Assembly (NCBI RefSeq): GCF_900496995.4
Contig: NC_044006.1
Location: 48,092,120-48,156,119, forward strand
Direction of reading: 5' to 3'
Source of the DNA: Aquila chrysaetos chrysaetos
Taxonomy: Eukaryota; Chordata; Aves; Accipitriformes; Accipitridae
DNA length: 64,000 bases
How positions within the stretch are numbered: position 1 is the first letter of the stretch; every line of letters starts with the position of its first letter. The translations under genes were made by a program, and so were the position numbers. Shown here in pieces: positions 1-12,293 of this stretch. The notes below the pieces were generated by a model, which was not told the origin of the DNA, searched no databases, and saw only the letters and a program-made list of their open reading frames with translations.

Positions 1-204
1 TCAGCCTGATTGCTGGTAGCCTTTCTGTAGTCACACAAGAGTGATTGCAACTCCCCACACATGCAGAAGCAGGCACAGGTGTTGCTAGACTCAATTACAG
101 TATTAACGAGTAGGTGGGGATTTACTTACATTTTCAAAAAAGAAACATAAAGTTTAATATCTAAAAGCTTTTATAGATGGCAGTTTTGTTGCACAATTCT
201 ACAG

Positions 205-268
205 CCTTATCTCACTCCCACTGACTTCAATGAAAAAGTTACCTTTGCATACACAAGTAGTTTCACTG
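205..268. repeat. possible decayed palindromic MITE fragment
   Basis: The stretch contains a 'cactgacttcaatg' core followed by 'agttacc' and 'acacaagtag'. It resembles the centre and one arm of old palindromic non-autonomous DNA transposons common in reptile and bird genomes, whose centre reads like 'ccattgacttcaatgg'. The match is from memory, short and diverged; the outer terminal repeat is not visible. Confidence 0.25.
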
Positions 269-3200
269 AGCCATAAAACATTATAAGAGGAAGTAATTTG
301 ATTTACTGATTTCTCTAGTGAGAATATCTGGGCTGTGACATGTAGTGTTCACTGCAAATAAAAGCTTTCACTTCACTTTTTCTTAATATATATTATTTAA
401 TATACCAGTCTGTATTTTCCTTCTATGGGCAGTATGGTCATTGACCAGCACCCAGAAGTACTGGGGTGGCTTTGCTAAGGAAAAGTACTGCAAGAACCTC
501 TCAGCTGCTGTAGATTGACACCAATTTCAAATGGCAGACAACTGCATTTTCCAGTGGAGTAGCTGGCACAGATTTGGGGCTATCATTTAGGATATAAGTA
601 TAGACAGTTGTGTAAAAGGCAGGTGTCTGTATTTGAGTTAATCAGCTTATGCTTTCTGTAGAGCAGAGAGAAACAAGACACACCACAGGGCAATTTATCT
701 GACCTGCCTTAGATACCACTCCTGAACCAAGATGAATCATACCTTAGAAAAACACATTTCTTTCCATGAACTGTGAAAAGGTCTAGAGATGCCTAAATCA
801 GACAAAAATGCCTAATTTTTAGAGGTCTAATATTAGGTAAAATGAATTCTAACTGTTGTGCCTGTATCATACTGAAAACCCACAGCACTGCTCCTGGGAG
901 GGCATTGTAGACATGGCAAAATTTCCTTGGGGAGGTAAATATGAAAAAGAAATCAGGTTGAGCGGAAGGGTACTCTAAACATGATCCAAAGTGCTTGAAG
1001 CAAGTAAGGATTCTCTAACACAAAATAGTTAATTATGGCCATCCCCCTGAAAGTGGGAGTCACTATTAGGAATGATGGAGGGGAAAAAAGTGCTTTTTTT
1101 GTTTGACTACATAGGGTTTGTGCTCTCTATAAAATTGGCTGGGCAAAGTAAGAGTGAAGAGCACGTCTAGTCTTCTGAGCAGATCAGTGCTCCCTGGTAA
1201 GAAAGTGCAAGAGCTGCTTTGTGCAGGCATGTACGTGCAGCTAAAATGAATGCAAAGGGAGGATAAAATATTGCAGATTCAAACAGCCCAATTCTACACC
1301 CCCTGTGCAGAGGCTTAAGTGAATCCATAAGGAAAAAGCCAGAAATTATTTGTCAGACTAAAGCCATCATTAATACAGGATCCCTGTATTAGTTCTACCT
1401 TTAAGAAAAAATGCTCTCCTATGCAAGAAGGTACTATGCCCAAGCAAGCTATGCCCATAGGAACCCTCAGGATAATCTCAGGGTTATCTAGATAGGTTGA
1501 GCACACATCAAAAGATTCAGCACTTCTACTGAGACTAGAGCCTTCTCCAATGTTTATTTTTCTGATGGTTTATAAAACAGCCTCAAAATTTTACAAACAC
1601 AGGCTTTTCCACAAGACAGAGAAAACCCTGCATTTGATTTACTTTTACAGATCACCACTGCTAAGAAAACGTATTTAGTGAATGACAGGACTTGAAATTA
1701 TATATTAAAGAAACTAAGGAAAGACATGTCCATGTTTCTGTTGTCTGTATATATCCAATCCTACAACTGTTACTGCATAGGAATAGCTCTTACACCGATG
1801 AGAGAATTTTACTCACTTTGAGTGAGCTCTGCAAGTTTGTGTGATGTGTGTAGGCCTGATGTACAAACACTAACAATTGCAACTTTTAATTTAAGAAAAA
1901 AATTTCAAAGGTTTCCATTTGGAACTGAGTTCACACCATTTCATTTCAATAAGCAAAATTAACTTTGAGATAGAAAAGGCAGCAAAACACAATAAGCTTA
2001 TTTTTTATTTACATTTCCCTCTAATATATATTTTTATTTAATGTGGTAAAAGACAAAATTAATACTCTGTGCCAAGTTTCAGACAAGTGTGAAATTTCAA
2101 GGCTTACTAGGTTATTAAGCTTCTCACATAAGGATTTATATTTATAAAAGAAGCGCTGACACAACCTGAACTCTGAGCAGTGGTAATGCCACCACAACAG
2201 CATGGTTTGTATACAGTGTGAACAGCCCAGATTACTTTATCCTAATAAAATGAAAAGATGTAAAACAGAGGAAATTATTTCAAAGACTCGTATTTCTAGT
2301 GCTGTCACGTTTGCAGTCACATTTGGGTTTAAATGATGGGAAAACATGAGTCCATTTATATATTCTGAAGTTACACCCACAAAACAGGATCCCAGAGAAA
2401 TTCTCGCAAACAGGGTTTGCAAGAATACCACAGAAGTGTGTGTAGGTAGGTGTGTGTACCTAAATGGATTATGTATGTAATCAACATGTAAAGCTCCATA
2501 ATGCTGAAAATAATAAATTGTTGTGAATGTGTAAGGGTAAAAAGTACATTTTACATGGATTATCTGCCCTAGTTCCTGTTCTTATTTTTGGAAAGCAATC
2601 AGCTCTTCGTGAGAACTCAGCACCACGCTGAGCCACCCTGGGGCTTTTCATGGCCCAGCCCTTCACTTTGCATTATCATCTGTTAGCAGCCACATCTTGT
2701 GCAGACTGATTCATTACAGCCAAGAGAGGCAGCAAGAACAGGAGACCCTCTGAATCCAGAGGTCTGAAATCACTCTAACATACTTCTCTCACTGTACTAT
2801 ATAAAATAAAGCTATCTTTTCAAAGGAATTTCCAGACATTTTTGTTACAATTCCAAATAAAAGCTTATTTTAAGATAATGTGTTATTTTAACTCAAGACC
2901 TTTGCAAATCACCTTTACTTGAAAACTTTCATATGCCTGATTTGGAAGACCATATATTCATCCCAATTTAATTCAAACATAAAACTGAATAGTTTTGACT
3001 ACTTTTGCTTAATAGCTATGGTCAAATGCAAACAAAAAACCAGGTAATCATAAACTGATCCAGTTTATGAATATTTATTCACTGATGAATATGAAATACA
3101 TTATTATTTTCGACTATGGTAATATTTTTGTTTTCTGTGAAGCTGAAGCTCATGTGGTCAGAGATAACACAGTATGTTGAACTCGTATTTTTAAATTCTC

Positions 3201-6200
3201 AAATGCATTACTTTTGAAACGGTATGATTTCCTGATGCCCAGCTATTGGACATAAATACATCATAAGTCAATCAAAAAATCCAAATTACTGTTACAGTCT
3301 TTCTATTACTTTCCATTACACTGTATTTCTGTAGTATCTGAATATCTCACAGCACTTTTAAGCATGAATTTAAATGTAAGAGCAACTATGAGATTCTTGC
3401 TTTACGCAGAGATGAAGAGATTTCAGGGATAAAATGACCTGCACTCAGTGGCTGGGCTGGATGTACCAATCTTCAGTCTTAAACTTCCAGCTTTCAGCAT
3501 TAACTCCAGTACTTTAAATTACTTAGTGTGATGTATTTGTTTTATAGTTGCAACATACAGCTGAGTCTTTGTACAGATTTTTTTTAAACAGTCCTCTATC
3601 ATGATTACAGCAATAGCAGGACATAAGCAAACATTGTATATAAGCAAGTTAAATGACAGAGTGGCAGAGATACAGTTGCTGAACCATATAGAAATACAGT
3701 TTCCTGGTACCAGTGCTACCATAGCACACAGTGAGGGATGCATATTGATGTGGCAATAGGAGATCTGTCAAAAAGCATCAGTGTGCGCTCAGTCCGTGAA
3801 TCCCATTTGTCTCCAGCATAACATGACTAATTACAGCTGAATTACAGTGACTTTAGATGTACAAGTCAATTTGCTAAGCTAATTAAAATCAGGGAGGCTA
3901 GTATTTCTAAGGTTAGCACAATTCAGCTCCTATACAAAAATACAGTATAATCAAGAAAAATGGAATATATCTCTCTGATTCAAATAGAAACTCAATAGCT
4001 GGAGTTCAAGGGAAATAGTGCTACTAATAATCTGTAGATTGCAATTTTACTGTATCACTTATAACAGGAACCAAATAGGAATAAACTTTGTTTGCAGAGC
4101 CATTGGTACATTAATCTGTTTCACAAAGAATCAAGTTTCTTTGAGAAACTAAATTGACCCACAGAAACACCTCAAACAGGCAGCTAAAAACATGCATCAT
4201 GGAGATATAAATTCAGTATTACTGCAGAGACCTTACACTCATGGTCTGCAAATGGTTGAAGACATCTTAGAGACCATCATGCAACTGGTGTCAAAAAACC
4301 AGCAGCAGCCCACGCCTACAACAGCATCCAGTAATTATAAGACCAGCAGAGTTCAGTTAATGTTTGAAACAAGAAGATATTTTTAGAAAATTTCCCTCTT
4401 TTAGGTCATCTTTGTCCATGTTAAACCAGCTTTACAAAAAGACTGATTTTAGCTAACCAAGTCACTGCAGCAAAGGTGAACACTCTTTCCTGACCCTCTT
4501 CACTCACAAACTCATCCTTACAACAACCAACTCAATGATGTTCCAATATCAAACCTGTTAAAGCTTTCAGGGCAAACAACATTGAAACAGGAAAGGGATG
4601 AAAAGGATGCTCCAAAGGAAATTATTCTTATTTATCGTTCATAAAGTGGTAACAGAAGATAAGCGGTTACAGGGTTGGTGGTATCTCTGGACTGTGTGTA
4701 GTGTCTGAGGTATCAGGCTTCACACCTTTACCTCGCCTGACCTAAATTCTACCATTCTGCTATTTTTAGAAAAGACCTTGAAATACAGCAGCTTGTGAGC
4801 CAGCCAGGAGCCCTCAGCACATTTAACAAGGCTCAACACCCCTGCTAACCTTCTCCTTTGTCAGTGGACTCTGAGATTAATGCCATGATTAGGTGGCTTT
4901 CTTAAATGAGGTATTGTTTCATTTCAGTAATAGGAAAACTACAGTGCATAAAACAATAAAGATTTTAAACCAATTAAGCAGCCTAAAAGCATATCTATTT
5001 CCCTTAAGGCTCAATGTGTCTTGAAAAGCTAGGAAAACCCAACAGCTTCAAATCCTCTCTCCCTCCACACACCCCACAGCCAACAACTGTACTCAACCTT
5101 CTCCTTTCTAACTATTCTGTCATCTTTAGCTCTTAATTCTGGTGGAGCAGCTGTGTAAATATAGCTGGAACTAAGAAATCATAATCTTCACAGCTCAGGG
5201 ATTACTTATCTCTTACCTTCCTGAGCTGTGTGTGAGCAGGTACTTAGTCTGGAAGCACTGTCTGACCTCCCTGCCTACTCCTTCTCCTTAGATTTTTGGG
5301 TTTGCCTTTGAATAAAATCAGTATGTGAATACTCAGTGACTGTGCCATTCACCAGGCCCTGCGGCAAGCAGGCAGACTGCAGGCAGCATCACCCAGCCAC
5401 CACACAGGTGCCTCAGATCACTCACAGCCAGCACCAATAAACCAGGACACTGGCAGGGAGGAAACTCAAGTCCTTAATTTGCCGCTTGGGATTTTTTTTC
5501 AGCTATGTCTCCGAAACTGCATTTTTGCCTCTTTACAGCTGGTTTAAGACTGACTAATGCTTTAAAGAAGGGTAAGGCTACCAGCTACGTATCAGCCCTT
5601 CATTCTGTTCTCAGGTAGGTAGGATGGCTGTGGGAGCCCACAGGACAACCCCAGGCATCACCCTGCTGCAAAGTCAGGCTGTGTATTTCCCTTCAGTTTA
5701 AAAAAAACACATGTGGGAGTTTATCCACACAGCTTTGCAGTCTCGTACTGCTAAAAATAATCACAGTCTGCAAAGCAATGCAAGAGGGGCATGCCTTCAT
5801 ATACCTATGTCAGTCAGGATTAAAAAAAAAATAATAAAAAAAAATTAATGCTTTTCTCATCCTCCAGACTAAACAAACAGGAGACAATGCCCATTCACAG
5901 CTCTCTACCTCCCTTCCAGCAGTAACAAGAGTTGTTTTGGCTCAGGGACACAAAGCTATCGGCTGTGGCTGTCGGAGGGGGGCTGTAAACTGTGACTCTC
6001 TCAAAAGATGAGTCACCCACCAGTAAAGTGAAAACACTGATCCAAAAAGCACCCATTCATGCCTAGATTTCTCTCTCAGAAGAAGTTAGACAGCATTATG
6101 ACCACACGTTTGCTAGCCTTCATGCATTGCAATCCACACACCTGAATCAAGATTGCACGTTAGGGTCGGTGCCCTATGGATAGCATATGCAGATTGCCTA

Positions 6201-6810
6201 TGTTTTCCACACTCTGCCTTACCAAGTCCTTCTTTGTAGCATCAATGCAGTATCTAAATCCTCCTCCGATACCAAGAATGACACTCACCTCTCACCAAAA
6301 AGTTTCAGCCAGACACTAGTTAACACCCTGCTATTTGTAAACAAACGATCCAAGATACAGATAACCTCCCCAAGAAGGCAGAGCTGCCTTCACGCAGACC
6401 TGCTGGGGTCCAGAAGGGCTTAGCTAGCCCCCACCTGACCAGCCTGCTTTCAGCTCCCACCGTGTCACAGGTAATGAACTCCTGCAGGACCGAAGTGCTG
6501 TGTAAGGTGGTACAGCAGCACCTAAGTCAGGCTGGGAACTGTGGACTGGCTGTGGGTACTGCTTTCCACACAAAGGATCAATCATGTCTCAATAAAACAG
6601 GAAAATTTGAAGAGAGAAAGGTTTTATCTGTCACCTGGCTCTGAAAACCATTATCTATCTTTTTTCAACTGTAAATGCACATTCAGTACAACACAACTTA
6701 AAAGTGATGTCAAGAACCTGAAGGAGTCTCACCATCCTACAGTACTTTTTCTAGCTGAAACTGTCATAAGCTAATACAATACACAGCTACGCAGCTAGAA
6801 AACAGAGACC

Positions 6811-6866
6811 AGATCCTGAAGGCTGATTAACTTTAAACAATTGCACGTGCATAAACAGCTGAGGCA
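6811..6866. repeat. possible decayed palindromic MITE half
   Basis: 'agatcctgaaggctgattaa' followed by 'ctttaaacaattgcacgtgc' resembles one arm of an old amniote palindromic element that begins near 'gatcctgcaa' and continues through 'taactttaagcacgtg'. Only one arm is visible. The assignment rests on recall, so confidence is low. Confidence 0.25.
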
Positions 6867-8710
6867 ATGCCATACCAACTTTTGTAAGCTAAGACAACAA
6901 TGATAAGGTTACAAGATCTTGTGGCTTGTTCATTTTTAACAGTACTGCACCTATTTAAATGCAATTCCATACCTCCTTAAAGTAGAAGCAGTTTAAGATA
7001 TTTAACTTACCTAGTGCCTTGAAGAACAGCATCATTTGTAGCCCGTTTTAGCAAAAGTTATTTTAAAATTTAAGTTGTGTAACTCCACCATTGTAACAAA
7101 ATTACACCTGCTTATTCAGCTCCTCTGAAGATTTTCTTACACATACCAGTACTTAGGCCAGAACTGTCAATTCATCATATGGAAGAGAGTGATCCCAGGC
7201 TGACAGAAATACGCCAGCAGAAACTCAGTCAGCTAAGATACCAAATGTTCTACTGCAATCACCATTTTGTTCATAGTTGAAGACTTTGCCATAGTAATAC
7301 AAAACACAGTTTCAGAGGTACAGCTACATTTGTATATTTTACTCAGAACAGTTACTGTAATATTGCAGCAAAACAGTTCTAGTACAGATAAAGGTATAGC
7401 TTGAATGTAAAACTCATCCTCCAAAGTTTTCTACTTCCAAGTCAGTATTAAATATCACATGATAACAATGATGACATTTTAGAAACACTACCCTCCACCT
7501 TCTCTCACTTCTTCCTTCAGAGTGCTAGAGTACAGATCAGTCATGTCTTTGTATTTAAAATCATTCCCTGAAGTTTTTATACATAGAAGAGTTTAGGGAG
7601 ACTGTCACCAGATAAACACTTGCACATTTAATATGCAGAACAAAATACAGTTGACTTTTTCAAGCAGGATACCTTTCCAACTATTCCCAATAGAAGCCTA
7701 ATGAATACTCAAAATGAAACTATAATTATCCAGTATTGTACAGTTTGTTTACTGGGTACAAAAAGCCAGCCTGTCACCTCACCTTCCTCAGCCTAGTAGT
7801 ATTATGCACCTGATAGGAAGGAAAATGTTAACCAGATTATACCAATTACACCCCAAATTCACAGGGCTCAGCATCACTAATACAGCTTTTTCTCAAGACT
7901 GACATTAGTAATCTACATTTTGATGTGCCATTAGTTACATAAACAGAAATGAAAAGACGAGGTTTTTGAGAGATAGGTTTTGATATTCTTGTTCAAACTT
8001 AGCAATTTTGATTTGAAGGCTAAATAAAGTTTGTCTTGTCTATGTTTGGGTCCTGAAACTAATTAGAAGCTTCCATATCTCTTGCCACATTCTACTCACT
8101 GCTGTAAAATCCGAGGAAATTCACCCAAGGCTTAAGTACACGTGAATCCCTCAGACAGCTTCACATATATAAGCCTGAAGATACTAAATTAAGTACCACC
8201 TGTGAATACATGTGATAAATGCCCAACATCACTGCACGTAACACAAAATAGGTTCAGCTATATAAAAGATTTTTCAAATTATGCAAGATCCATCACTTCA
8301 GAAAGGAGTCACTGCAGTTAATATTTCTTCTGTGAATATACAGACATGCCGTTGATTTAAAGTTTTTAATGAGATACCCGCAATTTATAACACCGTGACA
8401 TTTATGAGCCTCACCACATTTATAAGACTTTGGTTTTCAACAGAAATAGTTCTACTGTTATTAGAATCAATACGCGCACAGAGGTTGATGAGAACATACC
8501 ACTGCAGTAGAAGAAGTCAGACACCTTCTCTCTGCAGGCTTGTTTTGAATTGTTTATTGAGGTTTAAGAAGTCATCCACATTTCTATAAATATAGACATT
8601 ACTTGAGTAAGTGACTTACAATGTCACCAGTGCAGGTACATATATAACCAACATACAAAAGCTCCACTGGAAGCTACTTCAGTTTATTCAAAAAGGACCA
8701 AGATGTCTTT

Positions 8711-9302
8711 AAAAAAAAAAAAAAAAAAAAAACAGCTGTCACTTTCAGTTATTGAAGACACTAAAGTGCATTTTTGGTTACCTCCTGGACAAACAGCTGC
8801 TGGTTAAAAAGTTTGATTTTTTTTTTTTTTTTTTTTTAAAACATATCTAAGTTACATTGATTGACATTCAGGTTTGTAGCTGTCATCCTCCTGATACATG
8901 GCAGCAGGTAAGAAAAATGCATTACTTTGCTGGTTGAGTAAAAGGAGGAAATAGATTTTGCCTTTTTTTTTTTTTTTTTTTTTTAAATCTGGTATCTCCA
9001 ACAAAAGTTTAAAGAGAATCTAACATTCTGATGAATTTTTACAGCACCACTAAAGTTAGTCTTAAAAATCCAGGCTCTGTTTTAGCCCTTTTAATTGCTA
9101 GCCAAGTATCTAAAGAGTCACTTGAAGCTCTGTACCAGTAAGAAAAACTACCCTCCCTTTTCCGTCAAGCACTATCCAGCCCAGTTAACACTGTTTGCAC
9201 TCTCTGTAAACAAGAACAGCTTAAAGCATAATTAAAGCAGAACACAGGCCCATCTTGAAAATCTTCTTCCCCCACTCCCCGCCCCCCCCCCCCCCCCCCC
9301 CC
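8711..9302. repeat. cluster of four long homopolymer runs
   Basis: Within 600 bp there are A22 (8711-8732), T21 (8817-8837), T22 (8963-8984) and C21 (9282-9302). On the ARL4A sense strand, in order of transcription, they read G21, A22, A21 and T22. The A/T runs may be remnants of retroposed tails, but no body of a SINE or LINE is recognisable next to them. Exact lengths in an assembly are unreliable. Confidence 0.8.
9282..9302. repeat. C21 homopolymer (G21 on the minus strand)
   Basis: An uninterrupted run of 21 C, flanked by further C-rich sequence (ccccactccccg before and gcccaccc after). The minus strand is therefore G-rich enough to form a G-quadruplex in DNA or in the ARL4A 3' UTR transcript. 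Such a run is also a common site of assembly or polymerase slippage. Confidence 0.85.
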
Positions 9303-10136
9303 GCCCACCCCTGGTAGTGTCAAATGTTTGTGTATAAAGCATTATTACATTCCTAACCACAAAATACTTTAAGAGTAACGATGAAAAAAGCATACATTGA
9401 AAGTGACATAGCAACACCACTTTAATAAAATGGGGTATTTTGGGGAGATACAAGATGTGCTCTGCTAATTTTAACTCCATCTTTACTTCATTATAATTTT
9501 GTTTTATTGCCAGAAAAGTCACCAGTAGAGTGAAGAATGCTGCAGTGGATAGAACCACAACAGACAGAGTTGTTCTCTGTAGCTCCTTTACTGCAATTAA
9601 TTTACTTGTAACTTGATAGTAGGAGGACATAATACTCATCATTCAGAAATAAGTTACTAATTTTGAGTAACAGTTTAAACCTGATTAGTACTGTATAATG
9701 ATGAATGGCTACTTCTAAAAAATAAAAAAACCTTACATACCAAAAACATGCTATATGTTGGGAAACCACTTTTTCATGCTCCAGTGTGTTGTTTACATTT
9801 CTTACTCATCAAAAAGTCTTTCTTTTATCAGTTGAAGAATCCACAGCACTTAGATTTCAAGTATTTGAACTGAACGATTCAATTTCAGAAAGTGCCAAAT
9901 TAAAAAAACCTACACATGTAGCCAAGCTTTCATAGAAATCCCCAAACAAGGTAAAAAACAGCCTCTCGAAATAATGGGTTACTAGCTTCATACATGTTTT
10001 TAAAGCTGTATAATGTTCACCTAAACACTCCACTTACGAGCATTAAAGTTCGGAAACACAGAACACCTTCAATGCAAATTGCTTGCAGAGGGCACCCTCA
10101 AACATATGAATACAACACTAAGCAGAAAACCCTCAT

Positions 10137-10142
10137 TTTATT
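10137..10142 (-). promoter_or_regulatory. ARL4A: candidate proximal polyadenylation signal of ARL4A
   Basis: A canonical AATAAA on the minus strand, about 290 nt after the ARL4A stop codon. Further downstream on that strand comes a GT-rich stretch containing 'tgttgtattc' and 'atgtttgagggtg', as expected of a downstream element. It is the first canonical hexamer after the stop. More distal hexamers exist, so it need not be the main site. Confidence 0.4.
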
Positions 10143-10430
10143 TGGCTATTTAGACATCCATGTCACATATACCCACCCATCCATTTCCTGATAGTATTAC
10201 ATCATCTATTAGGGCTTCTGAAATAATGCAGAGCCATAAAACTCAGAAGAGACTAATCAAAAAAAAAAGTTCCATAACTGCACAGCCTTCCACACGGCAA
10301 GGTTGTGCAACTGATTGTTTAACGTAACTAAGCTTAACGGCATCCAAACAAGCAGGCCTGGGTTTGGAAGCCGTCTTATGTCAAATTTTGACCATGTAAC
10401 TACTCTAAAATAGAAAGGTCAAAATAGAAC

Positions 10431-11033
10431 TCATCTCTTCTTTTTCTGCTGCCTCAGCATTTTCCTTCGCTTAATTATCATATCATGTAGTTTCTCCAGT
10501 CCCTCTTTGAGTCCATCTCCAATGATTGCACAGGTAGGCTGCAAATGCCAGGGAGTTGAAGAACTCAGCTCACTCATCGCTAACATTTTCTCAATTTCAG
10601 AAAGGGAGAGAGAGTTCCTCAAGTCCTGCTTGTTAGCAATGATAAGGACAGGCACTCCTTGATTTTCCGATATCCTAGTAATCTTATGAAGTTCTGTTTT
10701 GGCCTCCTCCATTCTCTCAACATCGACAGAGTCCACCACAAACACAATGCCATCGGTGCACCTTGTGTACGACTTCCACAACGGCCTCAGCTTCTCCTGG
10801 CCGCCTACATCCCAGAAGTGGAAAGTGACCGTTTTCGAGTTGCCCAGTGTCACTTTGATTTTCTCCGTATTAAATCCTTTAGTGGGGACAGTGTTGACAA
10901 ACTCATTGAACTGCAGTCTGTAGAGCACGGTCGTCTTTCCAGCGGAATCCAGTCCCAAGATGACAATGTGAAAACTCTGAAAAGAAGGCAGACTGGAGAG
11001 GATCGGCGTCTGGTCCGAGAGTCCATTCCCCAT
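10431..11033 (-). CDS. ARL4A: ADP-ribosylation factor-like protein 4A (ARL4A), complete
   Basis: A 200-residue small GTPase of the ARF/ARL family, encoded in one uninterrupted exon as in other vertebrates. Gly2 (MGNGLSDQ) is the expected N-myristoylation site. Nucleotide-binding motifs are all present: P-loop GLDSAGKTT (27-35), switch-I Thr51 in VPTKGFN, DVGGQE (75-80, with Gln79), NKQD (134-137) and CAI (168-170). The tail [12 protein letters not shown] (189-200) is the basic nuclear-localisation and membrane-binding signal typical of ARL4 proteins. Family knowledge: ARL4A acts at the plasma membrane, recruits cytohesin/ARNO and takes part in ARF6/Rac actin remodelling and in Golgi and nuclear functions. 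The start is supported by G at -3 and +4, by the myristoylation motif and by family length. ARL4C and ARL4D differ in sequence, and the near-identity to ARL4A as I know it makes this assignment firm. The gene lies against a CpG island. Confidence 0.98.
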   Translation of the reverse strand: MGNGLSDQTPILSSLPSFQSFHIVILGLDSAGKTTVLYRLQFNEFVNTVPTKGFNTEKIKVTLGNSKTVTFHFWDVGGQEKLRPLWKSYTRCTDGIVFVVDSVDVERMEEAKTELHKITRISENQGVPVLIIANKQDLRNSLSLSEIEKMLAMSELSSSTPWHLQPTCAIIGDGLKEGLEKLHDMIIKRRKMLRQQKKKR

Positions 11034-11347
11034 TGCCAGAAGAGAAGGTGACAGCGGGCTGCCACGAGCAGAGGCCGGCTCCCACGGCTACGCTCGCCGC
11101 CGCGCTAGGCTCGGGTCCTGCCAACGACACAAGCGGCCTTAGCCCACAGCTGACCCCCCTTCGCCTCGGCCGGCGTTTCGCGGCCGCAACGCGCCGGCCA
11201 GCGCCGCCGCCCCGACTGCGGAGGCGGCCTCAGGCAGCGCGACGCGGAACGCCACACGTCCCCCGCCCGGCCCAGCGGGCTCTGCCGCCCCGCAACGCGG
11301 CGGCGGCCGCTACCGACACTGCAGCTCGCCGGGCACCTGCGCCCCTC

Positions 11348-11371
11348 GCCGCCGCCGCCGCCGCCGCCGCC
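11348..11371. repeat. (GCC)8 trinucleotide repeat in the CpG island
   Basis: Eight perfect GCC units, equal to (GGC)8 in the ARL4A sense orientation. It lies about 315 bp upstream of the start codon and so probably in the 5' UTR or core promoter. Such repeats are length-polymorphic and form hairpin or G-rich structures. Confidence 0.85.
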
Positions 11372-11572
11372 ACAGCGGCCGCCAACCGCCGCCCCTCGCC
11401 TACCGCTTGGCCCCGCCGGCGGGCACGTCCCTCAGCGCGGGGAGGCGAGAGCAGCCCACGACCCCATGCCCGCACGCAGCGGCCGCCGCTCCCGCCGCGA
11501 CTCCCCCGCATCTGGCGGCGAGGCACCTCCCAGCCCGCGCCTAGGCCCGCGCGCCTCCGCCCCGCGCCCCCC

Positions 11573-11601
11573 ATTGGCTCCGCCGCGCGGCGGGGGCGGG
11601 G
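11573..11601 (-). promoter_or_regulatory. ARL4A: CCAAT box with adjacent GC box
   Basis: ATTGG at 11573-11577 reads CCAAT on the minus strand and is followed by a GGGGGCGGGG GC box (11592-11601). The pair sits about 540-570 bp upstream of the ARL4A start codon. The combination suggests NF-Y and Sp1/KLF binding near the transcription start. Inferred from motif only. Confidence 0.45.
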
Positions 11602-11958
11602 AGGAGGGCGCGCTCCGCCTCGCCTACTGGCCAGCGGCACCGGCCACTCATCGAGAACCCCGTATTTACCGTCCTCAGCCGAACGCTGCGGCTGGGGAAG
11701 GGGCTGCGGCCTCTGCAGCGGTGGGGAGCAGAGCCCTCCGCCCACACCCTGCCTGAGCGGCCCCCCGCTCCTCCCTCTGCCCCCCGTGGAGCACAGTCAC
11801 TGCCTTACACGGCCCCCTCGGGGAAAGCCACCGCCGGCGCGCCCTCCGCCCGCGGCGCGCGGGCCCGCGCTCCAGCGGGCGGGCGGTGCCAGCGGCCTCT
11901 CACCCCCTGCGGCGGCCTCAGCGCCCCGGCGGCCTCAGCGCCCCGCCCCTCCGCCGGA

Positions 11959-11976
11959 GGCGCGTGCGCACATTGG
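11959..11976 (-). promoter_or_regulatory. ARL4A: NRF1-like site next to a CCAAT box
   Basis: On the minus strand, TGCGCACGCGCC (11959-11970) fits the NRF1 palindrome YGCGCAYGCGCR at 11 of 12 positions, and CCAAT (11972-11976) is directly adjacent. NRF1 and NF-Y sites are typical of CpG-island promoters. Confidence 0.45.
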
Positions 11977-12222
11977 ATGTGGGTGCTGTCACTCTAGTCC
12001 CACCCCCAGCGGCTTGGGAGACGGCTCGGCGTCGCCTCACAGCGCACCTGCGCCACCGCCGGCGGTGCGCAGCCCGCGGCCGGGCCGGCGGCAACGCCCT
12101 TCTCCGGCTGCCCTTGCCCGCAGAAAGCCCCCCGGGAAAGTCGCCCGGCGCGGGGCGGGGTGGGCGTCGCCTGCCAGGGGCGGCAAGGGGACGCCGCTGA
12201 GGCTGCTCCGCTCGCCCGGCTG

Positions 12223-12230
12223 TTGCGTCA
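12223..12230. promoter_or_regulatory. CRE-like site TTGCGTCA
   Basis: TTGCGTCA is one base from the CRE TGACGTCA half-site family (CREB/ATF). It lies in the distal part of the CpG island. Motif evidence only. Confidence 0.3.
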
Positions 12231-12281
12231 TCCCTCCCTTACCACCGGCCGTTCCCGTGGGCGCCGCGTGCCCTTCCGTCG

Positions 12282-12293
12282 CCTAGCAACGGG
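12282..12293. promoter_or_regulatory. X-box-like RFX half-site
   Basis: CCTAGCAAC (GTTGCTAGG on the minus strand) is a good RFX half-site at the distal end of the CpG island, about 50 bp from the CRE-like site. RFX sites commonly occur in CpG-island promoters. Motif evidence only. Confidence 0.35.

Larger units (their letters stand above)
1..8540. other. intergenic DNA downstream of ARL4A
   Basis: AT-rich sequence with no coding region I can support. All open frames are short (under 80 codons), lack recognisable motifs and are not joined by convincing splice sites. It lies beyond the 3' end of the minus-strand ARL4A gene. The only structure I can suggest is two faint traces of old palindromic repeats near 205-268 and 6811-6866. 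Confidence 0.6.
8541..10430 (-). other. ARL4A: probable ARL4A 3' UTR and downstream flank
   Basis: This is the sequence directly 3' of the ARL4A stop on the minus strand. On that strand AATAAA hexamers occur at 10137-10142, 9503-9508, 8683-8688 and 8553-8558, so the 3' UTR could be about 0.3 to 1.9 kb, with alternative polyadenylation possible. It contains four long homopolymer runs and a 136-codon minus-strand open frame (9232-9642) that I do not accept as a gene. Transcript ends cannot be set from sequence alone. Confidence 0.45.

Noticed and set aside
3361-3470. Possible second MIR-like SINE
   Set aside because: Only 'aaaatgacctgcactcagtg' is suggestive; the remaining order does not hold.
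10659-11051. Open frames on the plus strand and in other minus frames across ARL4A
   Set aside because: Shadows of the strongly conserved ARL4A frame.
11033-12286. 417-codon plus-strand open frame and several shorter ones over the CpG island
   Set aside because: Ala/Pro/Arg-rich translations without domains, in overlapping frames on both strands, are expected from GC-rich DNA with few stop codons.
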